From: Hyphomicrobiaceae bacterium
GTDB taxonomy: Bacteria > Pseudomonadota > Alphaproteobacteria > Rhizobiales > Hyphomicrobiaceae
Direction of reading: 5' to 3'
Length of the DNA stretch: 64,000 nucleotides
Assembly (NCBI GenBank): GCA_022842785.1
Contig: JALHOW010000004.1
Coordinates: 124,001-188,000 of the forward strand
The notes under the pieces were generated by a model. That model made no database searches. It was not told the origin of the DNA and worked only from the letters and a program-made list of their open reading frames with translations. Numbering within the stretch: the first letter of the stretch is position 1; each line of letters begins with the position of its first letter. Made by a program: the position numbers and the translations under genes. Below are positions 1-8,587 of the stretch, piece by piece.

Positions 1-2
1 TG

Positions 3-1217
3 AAATCCGACGACTTCCGCAAGAACCCGCGCAAGATCTGGTATCACAACCTCAAGCAGGTCACGACCAAGGGCGACCATGAGGTCACCTTCGAGCTCAA
101 CGCGCCGCAGCCGAGCTTCCTCGCGCTTCTCGCGTCGGGCTACACGCCCGTCTATCCCTGCCACATCGAACAGAAGCAGATGCGGGTAAACCCCGTCGGC
201 ACCGGGCCGTTCAAGTTCACCGAGATGAAGCGCGGCGACTCGATCAAACTCACGAAGAACGCCGACTACTGGAAGAAGGGCTTCCCGCGTCTCGATGGCA
301 TCGAGTACCGGATCATCAGCAACCGCTCGACGCGAGTTCTAGCCTTCATAACGGGCGAAGTCGAACTCACGTTCGTCTCGGACATTACTGTTGCGGGCCT
401 GAAGGACGTCGAGGCCAAGGCTCCCAAGTCCATCTGCCAGTTCGTACCCTCGAACAACACGGTCAACATGATCGTCAATTCGTCGGCGGCTCCCTTCGAC
501 AATCCGAAGGTGCGCCTTGCCATGGCACTGGCGATCGACCGCGGCGCCTTCAACACGATTCTTGCCGAGGGTAAGTCGTCGATCGGCGCCGTCATGCTGC
601 CAGGCCCCGAGGGCGTGTGGTCGATGCCGCCCGAGGAACTCGCCAAACTGCCGGGCTACAGCCCCGACCGCAGCAAGGATCTCGCCGAAGCCCGCAAGAT
701 CATGGAAGAGCTCGGCTACAGCGCGAGCAAGCCGCTGAAGGTAAAGGTAGCGACGCGCAACATCCCGCTCTACCGCGACCCCTCGGTGATCTTCATCGAC
801 CAGATGAAGGCCATATACATCGAGGGTGAGCTGGAAAACGTCGATACGCCACTCTGGCACGCGAAGGTCCAGCGCAAGGACTATTCAGTGGGCCTTAACA
901 CCACCGGCGTCGGCGTCGATGATCCCGACGTCAACCTCGTCGAGAACTACACGTGCACTTCCGAGCGCAACTACACGGGCTACTGCAACAAGGAAGTGGA
1001 CGCTCTGATCTTCGCCCAGTCCCGCGAGACGGATCCTGCCAAGCGCAAGCAGATCCTCTGGCAGGCCGAGCGCAAGATCGTCGACGACGTCGCACGTCCG
1101 ATCATCCTGCACAACAAAGCTGCAACGTGCTGGGCGCCCCACGTGAAAGGCGTCACCAGCCACATCAACTCGCTCTACAACAGCTGGCGCATGGAACACG
1201 CCTGGCTCGACAAGTGA
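3..1217 (+). CDS. ABC transporter substrate-binding protein, family 5 (peptide type), 5'-truncated
   Basis: The reading frame is open from base 3 to a TGA at 1215-1217, so the N-terminal part, signal peptide included, lies outside the window. About 405 residues are visible. They match the C-terminal two thirds of DppA/OppA-type periplasmic receptors: a VGTGPFKF segment, then ALAIDRGAFN, ending with the usual Trp-rich C-terminus near AWLDK. These proteins deliver peptides, opines, nickel or other solutes to an ABC importer. The gene is followed at once by a strong terminator, so its permease and ATPase genes must lie upstream or elsewhere. The substrate cannot be told from this part. Family assignment is firm, specificity unknown. 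Confidence 0.85.
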   Translation, partial: KSDDFRKNPRKIWYHNLKQVTTKGDHEVTFELNAPQPSFLALLASGYTPVYPCHIEQKQMRVNPVGTGPFKFTEMKRGDSIKLTKNADYWKKGFPRLDGIEYRIISNRSTRVLAFITGEVELTFVSDITVAGLKDVEAKAPKSICQFVPSNNTVNMIVNSSAAPFDNPKVRLAMALAIDRGAFNTILAEGKSSIGAVMLPGPEGVWSMPPEELAKLPGYSPDRSKDLAEARKIMEELGYSASKPLKVKVATRNIPLYRDPSVIFIDQMKAIYIEGELENVDTPLWHAKVQRKDYSVGLNTTGVGVDDPDVNLVENYTCTSERNYTGYCNKEVDALIFAQSRETDPAKRKQILWQAERKIVDDVARPIILHNKAATCWAPHVKGVTSHINSLYNSWRMEHAWLDK

Positions 1218-1243
1218 GCCGCATCGCAGCGCTCAAATGACGA

Positions 1244-1270
1244 GGGGGCTTCCTACGGAAGCCCCCTTTT
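1244..1270 (+). terminator. Rho-independent terminator after the ABC binding protein
   Basis: A perfect 10-bp stem (GGGGGCTTCC paired with GGAAGCCCCC) with a TAC loop is followed directly by TTTT. It starts 26 bases after the stop codon of the binding-protein gene and separates it from the converging TRAP operon. Confidence 0.9.
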
Positions 1271-1296
1271 CTCATGCAGTGCGCTAGTTCCTGCCC

Positions 1297-2634
1297 TCAG
1301 CGGAGCGCCAGCGGCAGCCAGAGTGCAATACCCGGGAACATAATGATCGCGATCAGGACGATGATCTGGATCACCATGTAGTCCGCCATGCCTCTATAGA
1401 TGGTCATCAGACTCCATTGCGGAACGACATTCCTCAGATAGTAGGCGGACATCGCCACCGGCGGGCTCAAGAATGCGGTCTGAAGATTGACGGCGACGAG
1501 TGCGCCGAACCAGACCAGCATTTCAAACTTGGTCATGCCGAGATCGAGCTTCTCCACCACCGGCAGGAAGATCGGGAGGAAGACGAGCACGACGGCCGGC
1601 CACTCGAACGGCCAACCAAGGACGAAGATCAGCAACATGATCAGCGATAGCTTCCAGATGTCCGCGATGGGCAATCCGACAAGCGTCGTCGTGATCACAC
1701 TTGCTGTCCCGAGCTGCGTGAACACTGCGCCAAAGACGTTCGATGAGACGGCGAGCAGCAACACCATGCTCGACGTTACCATCGTATTCAGGGCTGCGTT
1801 CTGGATGGCATTCCGCGTCAATCGCCCATAGAGCAGCGCCAGCAGGGTTGCACCAAATGCGCCGCATGAGGCCGCTTCCGTCGGCGTCGCCAGACCCGCA
1901 AGGATCGTTCCAAGCGTGAACCCGATGAGCGCTGCGAGTGGCACGACACCGAGCAGAAATTCCTTGATGATGAGCCAATAGTCGTGGACCCGCTCCTCCT
2001 CCGGCACCGGCGGTCCGAGTTTGGGGTTCCAGAAGCTGCGGATCATGCAGTAGGCGATATACGACCCGGCAAGCAGCATGCCGGGCCCGATCGCCGCCGA
2101 ATAGAGGATGTTGACGGGGATACCCATGGTCGGCCCCATCACGACGAGCATGACGCTCGGCGGGATGAGAATGCCGAGCGTACCGCCGGCGGCAATGGCA
2201 CCTGCCGAGAGCCTTGCGTCGTACCCGGCCTTGATCATGATCGGCCCCGCCATGATGCCGAGCACGGTCACGGCGGCGCCTACGATGCCCGTCGCCATGG
2301 CGAAGATCGTCGCCGTCAGGATCACTGCGAGATAGAGCGAACCGCGCACAGGGGCCAAGAGGTGCCGCAGAGCGACGAATAATCGCTCCATGAGACCAGC
2401 CTGCTCGGTCATGTAGCCCATGAAAATGAACAGAGGCACCGCCGGGAGGATGTCCTCCTTCATGGTGCCCCAGATCTGCAAGTAGGCCAGATTGAAGGTC
2501 TGATCCGGCCCGATCCCGATCGAACCAAACACAAACGCCAGGAAGAGAAGCGTGAACGAGATCGGAAACCCGATGAAGATCACGCCGATCATGCTCGCGA
2601 GCATGATCAGACCGAGAATTTCGTTGTAGCTCAT
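1297..2634 (-). CDS. dctM: TRAP transporter large permease (DctM family)
   Basis: This 445-residue, very hydrophobic protein has the length and segment pattern of DctM, the 12-helix ion-coupled subunit of TRAP transporters. Family landmarks are the Gly/Pro-rich stretches GTLGILIPPSVMLVV and the C-terminal FLSPPVAMSAYYLR. It moves organic acids across the inner membrane using a sodium or proton gradient, together with the small subunit and a periplasmic receptor. The start ATG lies 7 bases after the dctQ stop, and the order dctP-dctQ-dctM on the minus strand is the classical TRAP operon. The substrate is set by the receptor gene and is discussed there. Confidence 0.93.
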   Translation of the reverse strand: MSYNEILGLIMLASMIGVIFIGFPISFTLLFLAFVFGSIGIGPDQTFNLAYLQIWGTMKEDILPAVPLFIFMGYMTEQAGLMERLFVALRHLLAPVRGSLYLAVILTATIFAMATGIVGAAVTVLGIMAGPIMIKAGYDARLSAGAIAAGGTLGILIPPSVMLVVMGPTMGIPVNILYSAAIGPGMLLAGSYIAYCMIRSFWNPKLGPPVPEEERVHDYWLIIKEFLLGVVPLAALIGFTLGTILAGLATPTEAASCGAFGATLLALLYGRLTRNAIQNAALNTMVTSSMVLLLAVSSNVFGAVFTQLGTASVITTTLVGLPIADIWKLSLIMLLIFVLGWPFEWPAVVLVFLPIFLPVVEKLDLGMTKFEMLVWFGALVAVNLQTAFLSPPVAMSAYYLRNVVPQWSLMTIYRGMADYMVIQIIVLIAIIMFPGIALWLPLALR

Positions 2635-2641
2635 GGCCCCC

Positions 2642-3220
2642 TCAGACCTCGATCTTCTCGTGCTGCACCAGCATCTCGCCCGTGCGCGCAGCCCACAGGC
2701 TTTTCATGAGCTCGGATATGCCCTGGAGAAACAGCAGCGCCGCCGTCAGTGGGATAACGGCCCTGAGCGGCCAGATGATCGGCTGCCATAGGCTGGATGT
2801 CGATCTCTCGTCGATGGACATCGAATAGAAGAAGTCATCGATCGATATGTAGAAGAGCACAGCCATCGACGGCAGGAAGAAGACGATGTACGCGACGCTG
2901 TCGATGATGCCTTTCTTGCGGTCGGAGAACTTCTCCCACAGCATGTCGGTGCGCACGTGTGCGCCCTTCATGAGCGCGTAGGCCGCACCGAGCATGAACA
3001 GCGCCCCGAACGACATGGTCGTCACGTCGAGCGCCCAGGTTGTCGGCGCCTTCATGACGTAGCGCATGAAGACTTCGATGACGTTGGCGATGACGAGCGG
3101 CGCGATCAGGATGGTGAAGAAATAGCCGGTATAGGACGTGATGCCATCGATTAAACGAATGACGGCGAGATAGCCGGGCGAAGGTTTGCGCGACTGGGCC
3201 ATCACTGGCTCTACGGTCAT
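2642..3220 (-). CDS. dctQ: TRAP transporter small permease (DctQ family)
   Basis: About 192 residues with four hydrophobic segments, the usual size and topology of DctQ, which packs against DctM. I chose the ATG at 3220 (MTVEPVMAQ). An earlier in-frame ATG at 3283 would add 21 residues encoded by the dctP-dctQ spacer hairpin, which is unlikely. A Trp-rich segment (TTWALDVTTMSFGALF) is typical of the family. The gene lies between dctP and dctM and is probably cotranscribed with both. Confidence 0.88.
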   Translation of the reverse strand: MTVEPVMAQSRKPSPGYLAVIRLIDGITSYTGYFFTILIAPLVIANVIEVFMRYVMKAPTTWALDVTTMSFGALFMLGAAYALMKGAHVRTDMLWEKFSDRKKGIIDSVAYIVFFLPSMAVLFYISIDDFFYSMSIDERSTSSLWQPIIWPLRAVIPLTAALLFLQGISELMKSLWAARTGEMLVQHEKIEV

Positions 3221-3250
3221 GAGATCTTGCTTTCGCTGCTGTGTGCGCCA

Positions 3251-3278
3251 GAAGGGGCTGCACTCAGGCAGCCCCTTC
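3251..3278 (-). promoter_or_regulatory. Intercistronic hairpin between dctP and dctQ
   Basis: A perfect 11-bp stem (GAAGGGGCTGC with GCAGCCCCTTC) and a 6-base loop lies 17 bases after the dctP stop and 30 bases before the dctQ start. On the minus strand no T run follows, so it is more likely an mRNA stabiliser or partial terminator that favours receptor over permease than a full terminator. A hairpin in the same place occurs in the second TRAP operon (57188-57216). Confidence 0.7.
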
Positions 3279-3294
3279 CTCAACTCGTCGCAGC

Positions 3295-4416
3295 TTACTT
3301 CTTCGCCGGCCAGTACCAGTCGGCACCAGCCGAGTAGGGCGGGATCACGTCGCGCCGCCCCGGTACGACTTGAGAGGCGTATTCACGCTGCGAGTCGAGC
3401 ACCTTCTTGAAGAAGGGGTTCTTCGCCGCGTTGTCCTTGGCAATCTCGTCCCAGGCTTCGAGCGACTTGCGCAGGATATCGTCCGGCGTACGTTCGATCG
3501 TCACGCCGTGCTTCTCACGCAGCTCCTTGAGCGCAACCGCGTTCGCCTTGTTCATGATCGTCTGCGAGCGGAACGTGGACTCCCACGTCGCAGAGACGAT
3601 GATCGCCTGCAGATCCGGCCCGAGGCCCTTCCAGACATCGGCATTGATCAGCAGTTCGAGCACGGTGGCCGGCTCGTGCGTCGAGGGCATGTAGAAGTGC
3701 TTGAAGACGGACTGGAAGCCGATCTTCATATCCTCGGCTGGCCCGACCCATTCACCGCAATCGATCACGCCGCGCTCACCTGCCGGCACGATCTCGCCAC
3801 CGGGGAGGTTCACGGTTGCCATGCCCGACTTGCTGAAAACCTCAGCCGTCACGCCAGTCTGGCGGCACTTGCGGCCTCTGAGATCTTCCCAGCTCTTGAC
3901 GGGTTTTCTGAACCAGCCGAGCACCTGATTGGCGACCGACGTCAGTGGTATCGGTACCACATCGCGCTTCAATTGCTCCTGGTAGAGTTCGCGATAGAGC
4001 TCGAGACCGCCACCATCATGGATCCAGCCCATGTAGTCGGTCATGTCCATGCCGAATGGACCACCCGGGGCCGGACCGAACAGCGTGGCGGCTCTATGCT
4101 TGCCGAGCCAATAGGCTGCCGCTGTGTGACCGCCGTCGATGACCTTCTTGTGGACGGCATCCAGCACTTCGAAGGCCGGCACGACCGTGCCTGCGGGAAG
4201 AACCTCGATCTCGAGGCGCCCACCCGACATGACCTTCACGCGATCGGCAAAGTACTTGAGGTTGTCGAAGATCATGCTCGACGGCGGAAAGCTCGCTTGA
4301 AAGCGCAGCTTCTGGGTCGTCTGAGCACTAGCCACCGTGGATTGCAGAACCACGCAGGCGGCAAGCGTCGCCGCGGCAGCCGCGGCAGCCGCGGACGCGA
4401 ACCGTGTTCGTAGCAT
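3295..4416 (-). CDS. dctP: TRAP transporter substrate-binding protein (DctP family, TakP-like)
   Basis: A 373-residue periplasmic receptor. An Ala-rich signal peptide (residues 1-31, cut near VASAQ) precedes the mature domain. The start ATG has a GGGAG ribosome site at suitable distance. The segment EWVGPAEDMKIGFQSVFKH resembles the EWVGP motif of the TakP branch of DctP proteins, whose known members bind 2-oxo acids or related monocarboxylates, so a small carboxylate ligand is a reasonable inference. The basic and polar stretch around residue 165 (LRGRKCRQTG) falls where the ligand-binding arginine lies in the family. The poly-Ala part of the signal peptide is encoded by a 9-base tandem repeat (4371-4397). 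Confidence 0.9.
   Translation of the reverse strand: MLRTRFASAAAAAAAATLAACVVLQSTVASAQTTQKLRFQASFPPSSMIFDNLKYFADRVKVMSGGRLEIEVLPAGTVVPAFEVLDAVHKKVIDGGHTAAAYWLGKHRAATLFGPAPGGPFGMDMTDYMGWIHDGGGLELYRELYQEQLKRDVVPIPLTSVANQVLGWFRKPVKSWEDLRGRKCRQTGVTAEVFSKSGMATVNLPGGEIVPAGERGVIDCGEWVGPAEDMKIGFQSVFKHFYMPSTHEPATVLELLINADVWKGLGPDLQAIIVSATWESTFRSQTIMNKANAVALKELREKHGVTIERTPDDILRKSLEAWDEIAKDNAAKNPFFKKVLDSQREYASQVVPGRRDVIPPYSAGADWYWPAKK
4371..4397. repeat. Short 9-bp tandem repeat within a signal-peptide coding region
   Basis: Two exact copies of CCGCGGCAG and a third imperfect copy (CCGCGGACG) lie end to end. They encode part of the Ala run of the DctP signal peptide. Slippage here would change hydrophobic-core length by three residues per unit. 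Confidence 0.7.
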
Positions 4417-4642
4417 TGGCGTTTACTCCCGGATTTTGTTTTGTATTAGAAATTCAGTATCGCGCTTCCTCTTGCTCACTGCAATCCCATCCGACGCGAT
4501 CACAGCCCTGTTGCTCAGAGCTATTCCTCGTGCGCGGAGCTACTCAGGTGGTTTGCAAACTGGCGCGCGATTTGCTGACGACAATCGCCTCCCGCTGAGC
4601 ATTCCTCGCGAAAGTGCGCCGCGCCATCGGACCGTGCCCGGC

Positions 4643-5590
4643 TCATTCACTCGCCTTCGCAAGTGCGGCAAGCTCGTTCGCAGTGAGCTTCAACTCCGCA
4701 CATTTGAGGATGTCGGCAAGCTGCGCCGTCGTCGTCGCACTCGCGATCGGTGCAGCGATCGCCGGTTGGGCAAGGATCCATGCCAGCGCCACCTGCGCAG
4801 GTGTGGCGTTGTGAGCCGCCGCAACGGCGTCGAGCGCCTTGAGGATACCGAAGCCGCGCGGTGTCAGATGTTTCTTGACTCCGCCGGCACGCGCGCGCTG
4901 CCCGAGATCGGCCTCCGAGCGGTATTTGCCGGTGAGGAACCCGCTCGCAAGTGAGTAATAGGGAATGACGCTGATCCCCTCGGCAACGCACAGATCCTGC
5001 AGTGCACCTTCGAACTCCGTCCGATCCGCGAGATTGAAGTTCGGCTGCAGCGTTTCATATCGCGGGATGCCCGCCTTGGCGCTCGCCGCCAGTGCTGCCT
5101 TCAGACGATCCGCGCTGTAGTTGGAGGCACCGACGGCGCGCACCTTGCCAGCCTTGATGAGCGCGGCGTGAGCCGCCATCGTCTCGTCCAGCGGTGTTTC
5201 GGCATCATCACGATGTGACTGATAGAGATCGATGGTGTCCGTCTGCAGGCGCTTCAACGAAGCCTCGACGGCCTGCACGATGTAGGCCTTCGAAAGCCCC
5301 TTCTTATCGGGCGCCATCTCCATCCCGCACTTCGTCGCGAGGATGATCTTGTCCCGCTTGCCACTCGCCTTGAACCACTTACCGATGATCGCCTCGCTCT
5401 CGCCACCCTTGTTGCCGGCTGCCCACTTCGAATAGACGTCCGCCGTATCGACGCAGTTGAAGCCCGCATCGACAAAGGCATCTAGAAGCGCGAACGATCC
5501 CTTCTCGTCGACCGTCCAGCCGAAGACATTGCCGCCGAAAACGAGTGGGGCGATCTCGAGTCCGCTCCGCCCGAGCTTACGCTTCTGCAT
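4643..5590 (-). CDS. Aldo/keto reductase
   Basis: A 315-residue NADPH-dependent aldo/keto reductase of TIM-barrel fold. The catalytic tetrad is visible: Asp and Tyr in DTADVYSKW, Lys in ILATKCG, and His in LYQSHRDD. The N-terminus (KRKLGRSGLEIAPLVFGGN) is typical of the YajO/YghZ-like group that reduces aldehydes and ketones. The gene stands alone, upstream of and on the same strand as the TRAP receptor gene with 226 bases between, so it may be its own unit. The physiological substrate is unknown. Confidence 0.9.
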   Translation of the reverse strand: MQKRKLGRSGLEIAPLVFGGNVFGWTVDEKGSFALLDAFVDAGFNCVDTADVYSKWAAGNKGGESEAIIGKWFKASGKRDKIILATKCGMEMAPDKKGLSKAYIVQAVEASLKRLQTDTIDLYQSHRDDAETPLDETMAAHAALIKAGKVRAVGASNYSADRLKAALAASAKAGIPRYETLQPNFNLADRTEFEGALQDLCVAEGISVIPYYSLASGFLTGKYRSEADLGQRARAGGVKKHLTPRGFGILKALDAVAAAHNATPAQVALAWILAQPAIAAPIASATTTAQLADILKCAELKLTANELAALAKASE

Positions 5591-5735
5591 GACATCCTCC
5601 GCATCGGTCCATTGTTGAATGGAGGCTACGACCGGGCGCCGGGGCTGACAAGCACGCGCGGGGACCGGGTCACGGAAGTGTCATTCCCCTCTGATAGGCG
5701 CTTGGCAAAGTGTGCTGGCCGAGTTGGAGATGGCC

Positions 5736-6347
5736 ATGAAGAAACTTGGCCTCGCGCCGCTGATCCATGAAACGGCCATCGTTCGCGAGTGCCGGCTCGG
5801 CCATTACACCGAGATCGGCGCGCGTACGACGATCACCGAGACGACGCTCGGCGACTACAGCTACGTCGTGAACGATGGCGAGATCATCTACGCGACGATC
5901 GGCAAGTTTTGCTCCATTGCCGCCATGGTCCGGATCAATCCCGGCAATCACCCTATGTGGCGGGCCTCGCAGAGCCATTTCACCTATCGCGCCAGCGCCT
6001 ATTTCGACGGCGCCGATGACGAGGCCACATTCTTCGACTGGCGCCGCGCGCATCCGGTGGTCATTGGCCATGATGTATGGATCGGGCACGGAGCGATCAT
6101 CCTCCCGGGCCGCGTTGTCGGTGATGGAGCCGTCGTGGCTGCCGGAGCCGTGGTAACCAAAGACGTGCCGGCCTATAGCATCGTCGCCGGCACCCCGGCC
6201 CGCGTCATACGCCCCAGGTTCGAGGTTTCGATCGCGGCCCGTCTTCAGGCACTCGGATGGTGGAATTGGAGCCATGAGCGGCTGCAGACAACGCTCGCCG
6301 ACTTTCGCTTGCCTGTCGGGTCCTTTCTCGAGAAGCACGGCGGCTGA
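5736..6347 (+). CDS. Hexapeptide-repeat acyltransferase, phosphonate-cluster type
   Basis: About 203 residues forming a left-handed beta helix of the xenobiotic/chloramphenicol acetyltransferase class. The hexapeptide pattern runs through residues 15-70 and again at 125-165 ([17 protein letters not shown], then [13 protein letters not shown]). The sequence around [20 protein letters not shown] and [10 protein letters not shown] strongly resembles the hexapeptide transferases usually encoded in phn phosphonate gene clusters. This is from memory of the family, not a search. No other phn gene is present here. I chose ATG 5736 because a GGAG lies 6 bases upstream; GTG 5712 and ATG 5730 are in-frame alternatives. 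The acyl acceptor is unknown. Confidence 0.8.
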   Translation: MKKLGLAPLIHETAIVRECRLGHYTEIGARTTITETTLGDYSYVVNDGEIIYATIGKFCSIAAMVRINPGNHPMWRASQSHFTYRASAYFDGADDEATFFDWRRAHPVVIGHDVWIGHGAIILPGRVVGDGAVVAAGAVVTKDVPAYSIVAGTPARVIRPRFEVSIAARLQALGWWNWSHERLQTTLADFRLPVGSFLEKHGG

Positions 6348-6497
6348 TCTGACCGAGCATTAGGGCGCTCTCGGCGACCCCGCCAAATACGGCCGGCCAC
6401 CCCCGCCGCCGCCGTACCCCTGCGCGCTTTGCGCCAGTTCCCATGGGGATCAAGGCATGCAAGTCTCCGGGCGCAACAGAACATTGAAAGGGCTGGA

Positions 6498-8576
6498 ATG
6501 TACCGGATCGGCGTCGACATCGGCGGCACCTTCACTGACTTCGCCTTGAGCAACGCCACCGGCGGCCGAATGGCGATCCACAAGCGGCTCACGACACCGC
6601 ACGACCCTTCCGAGGCCGTGCTGGCAGGCGTCGCCACCCTCGTTGCCGAGAATGGCATCGACATCGGCGCCATTGAGGACGTCGTGCACGGCACGACGCT
6701 CGTGACCAATGCCGTGATCGAGCGCCGAGGCGCCGTGACGGGTATGCTGGTGACGGCCGGCTTCGGCGACATCATGGATATGGGCCCCGAACGCCGCTAC
6801 GACCTGTTCGACCTGCGCATCAAGTATCCCCCGCCCCTCGTTCCACGCCGCCTCAGGGTCGAGGTCGCGGAGCGCGTGCGCTACGACGGCAGCGTGGAGC
6901 AGCCGCTCGACGAGGCCGGTGTTCGCGCAGCCGCGCAGCGGTTCCGCGACATGGGTGTCGAAGCCATCGCCGTCTGCTTCCTCCATGCCTATGCCAATCC
7001 TGCACACGAGGAGCGCGCCGCCGCGATCCTGCGCGAGGCCGCGCCCGACCTCACGGTCTCCGCATCGGCCGACGTCTTCCCCAACATGCGCGAATTCGAG
7101 CGCTGGACGACAACCACCGTGAATGCCTTCACGCAGCCCATGTTCGACCGCTACGTGAAGCGGCTCGAAGATGGTCTTGCGAAATCTGGTTTCGGTGGCC
7201 GCCTTTACATCATGGGATCGAGCGGCGGCACGCTCACCACGGACGCCGCGCGCCGCTATCCCGTGCGCGCGCTTGAGTCCGGTCCCGCTGCGGGGGCGCT
7301 CATGAGTGCCCATCACGGCCGCTCGCTCAAGCTGCCGAACCTCCTGTCGTTCGACATGGGCGGGACGACCGCTAAAGGCGCTCTCGTGAAGGACGGCCAA
7401 GCCGTCAAGAAATACTTCATGGAAGTCGCGCGCGTGCACGAGTTCCGCCAGGGCAGCGGCCTGCCGGTACGCATTCCCGTCATCGACATGATCGAGATCG
7501 GCGCGGGTGGCGGCTCCATCGCCGAGGTCGACGAGCGCGGCCTCCTGCGTGTCGGCCCGCGCAGTGCCGGCGCTATGCCCGGTCCGGCCTGCTATGCCCA
7601 GGGCGGTACACGGCCGACGCTGACCGATGCCAATCTCGTGCTCGGCTATCTCGACGCGAACTTCTTCCTTGGCGGCAAGATGAAGCTCGACAAGCCGGCC
7701 GCCGAGAAGGCCATCGCGGAAAACATCGGCAAACCGCTGAAGCTCGAGACGCTCCGCGCCGCCTGGGGCATCCACGACATCATCTGCGAGGACGTCGCGC
7801 GCGCCTTCCGCATTCACGCAACGGAACGTGGCTTCGACTATCGCAACAGCAGCATGGTCGCATTCGGCGGTTCCGGACCGCTCCATGCGCTGTCAGTGGC
7901 TCGCAAGCTCAAGATCCCGCGTGTCGTGCTTCCGGTCGGCGCAGGCGTCATGTCGGCGCTCGGTCTGCTCGTGAGCCCGCTCGCTTTCGAGGTCGCCCGT
8001 TCGCGCCGCATCCACGTCGCCGACATCGACGCGAAGGACTTCGCGCAGACGTTCGCGACACTGCAGGAAGAGGCCTCCGGCTACCTGACGCGGGCAGGCG
8101 TCGCGGACAAGGACATCAAGATCGTTCGCCATCTCGACATGCGCTACCAGGGCCAGGGGCACGAGATCGAGATAACGCTGCCCGAGGGCAATGATGTCGC
8201 CGGTATCTTTGCCGACCTCGGCGAGTTGTACGGCCGCGCCTACGAGAAGACGTATGGCCTCCGCCTCGACGAACCGACGGAAATCGTCAACTGGAAGGTC
8301 GAGGCCGTGGGCCCGACGCCATCCCTCGCGGAAGGTCACGGTGGTTCGGCCGCGGGCGGTGCCGAGAAAGCTCTCAAGGGAACGCGCCAAGCCTATGACC
8401 AGACCAAGGGCGGCCTCGCCGCCTGGCCCGTCTACGATCGCTACGCACTTGCGCCTGGCGCCATCGTCAAAGGCCCCGCCCTCATCGAGGAGCACGAGAG
8501 CACGTGCGTCATCGGCGCCGGTGACTCCGTCACCGTCGATGCGCACTTCAACCTGATCGCCGAACTGAGCGCCTGA
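6498..8576 (+). CDS. hyuA: Hydantoinase/oxoprolinase family protein, subunit A
   Basis: A 692-residue ATP-dependent amidohydrolase subunit of the HyuA/5-oxoprolinase N-terminal class. It begins with the actin-fold phosphate loop DIGGTFTDF and carries a second nucleotide motif, LSFDMGGTTAKG, near residue 285. A later FGGSGPLHA motif is also typical. These enzymes cleave 5-oxoproline, N-methylhydantoin or similar cyclic amides with ATP, or act as acetone-carboxylase-type subunits. I chose ATG 6498 because the protein then starts MYRIGVDIGG as in the family; upstream in-frame sequence lacks conservation. It forms an operon with hyuB 11 bases downstream. The exact substrate is open. Confidence 0.92.
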   Translation: MYRIGVDIGGTFTDFALSNATGGRMAIHKRLTTPHDPSEAVLAGVATLVAENGIDIGAIEDVVHGTTLVTNAVIERRGAVTGMLVTAGFGDIMDMGPERRYDLFDLRIKYPPPLVPRRLRVEVAERVRYDGSVEQPLDEAGVRAAAQRFRDMGVEAIAVCFLHAYANPAHEERAAAILREAAPDLTVSASADVFPNMREFERWTTTTVNAFTQPMFDRYVKRLEDGLAKSGFGGRLYIMGSSGGTLTTDAARRYPVRALESGPAAGALMSAHHGRSLKLPNLLSFDMGGTTAKGALVKDGQAVKKYFMEVARVHEFRQGSGLPVRIPVIDMIEIGAGGGSIAEVDERGLLRVGPRSAGAMPGPACYAQGGTRPTLTDANLVLGYLDANFFLGGKMKLDKPAAEKAIAENIGKPLKLETLRAAWGIHDIICEDVARAFRIHATERGFDYRNSSMVAFGGSGPLHALSVARKLKIPRVVLPVGAGVMSALGLLVSPLAFEVARSRRIHVADIDAKDFAQTFATLQEEASGYLTRAGVADKDIKIVRHLDMRYQGQGHEIEITLPEGNDVAGIFADLGELYGRAYEKTYGLRLDEPTEIVNWKVEAVGPTPSLAEGHGGSAAGGAEKALKGTRQAYDQTKGGLAAWPVYDRYALAPGAIVKGPALIEEHESTCVIGAGDSVTVDAHFNLIAELSA

Positions 8577-8587
8577 AGAGAGCCCCC

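Noticed and set aside
3241-4413. A 390-codon plus-strand frame opposite dctP
   Set aside because: Antisense shadow of the TRAP receptor.
6450-7886. A 478-codon minus-strand frame opposite hyuA
   Set aside because: Antisense shadow of a well-conserved gene; composition is not protein-like.
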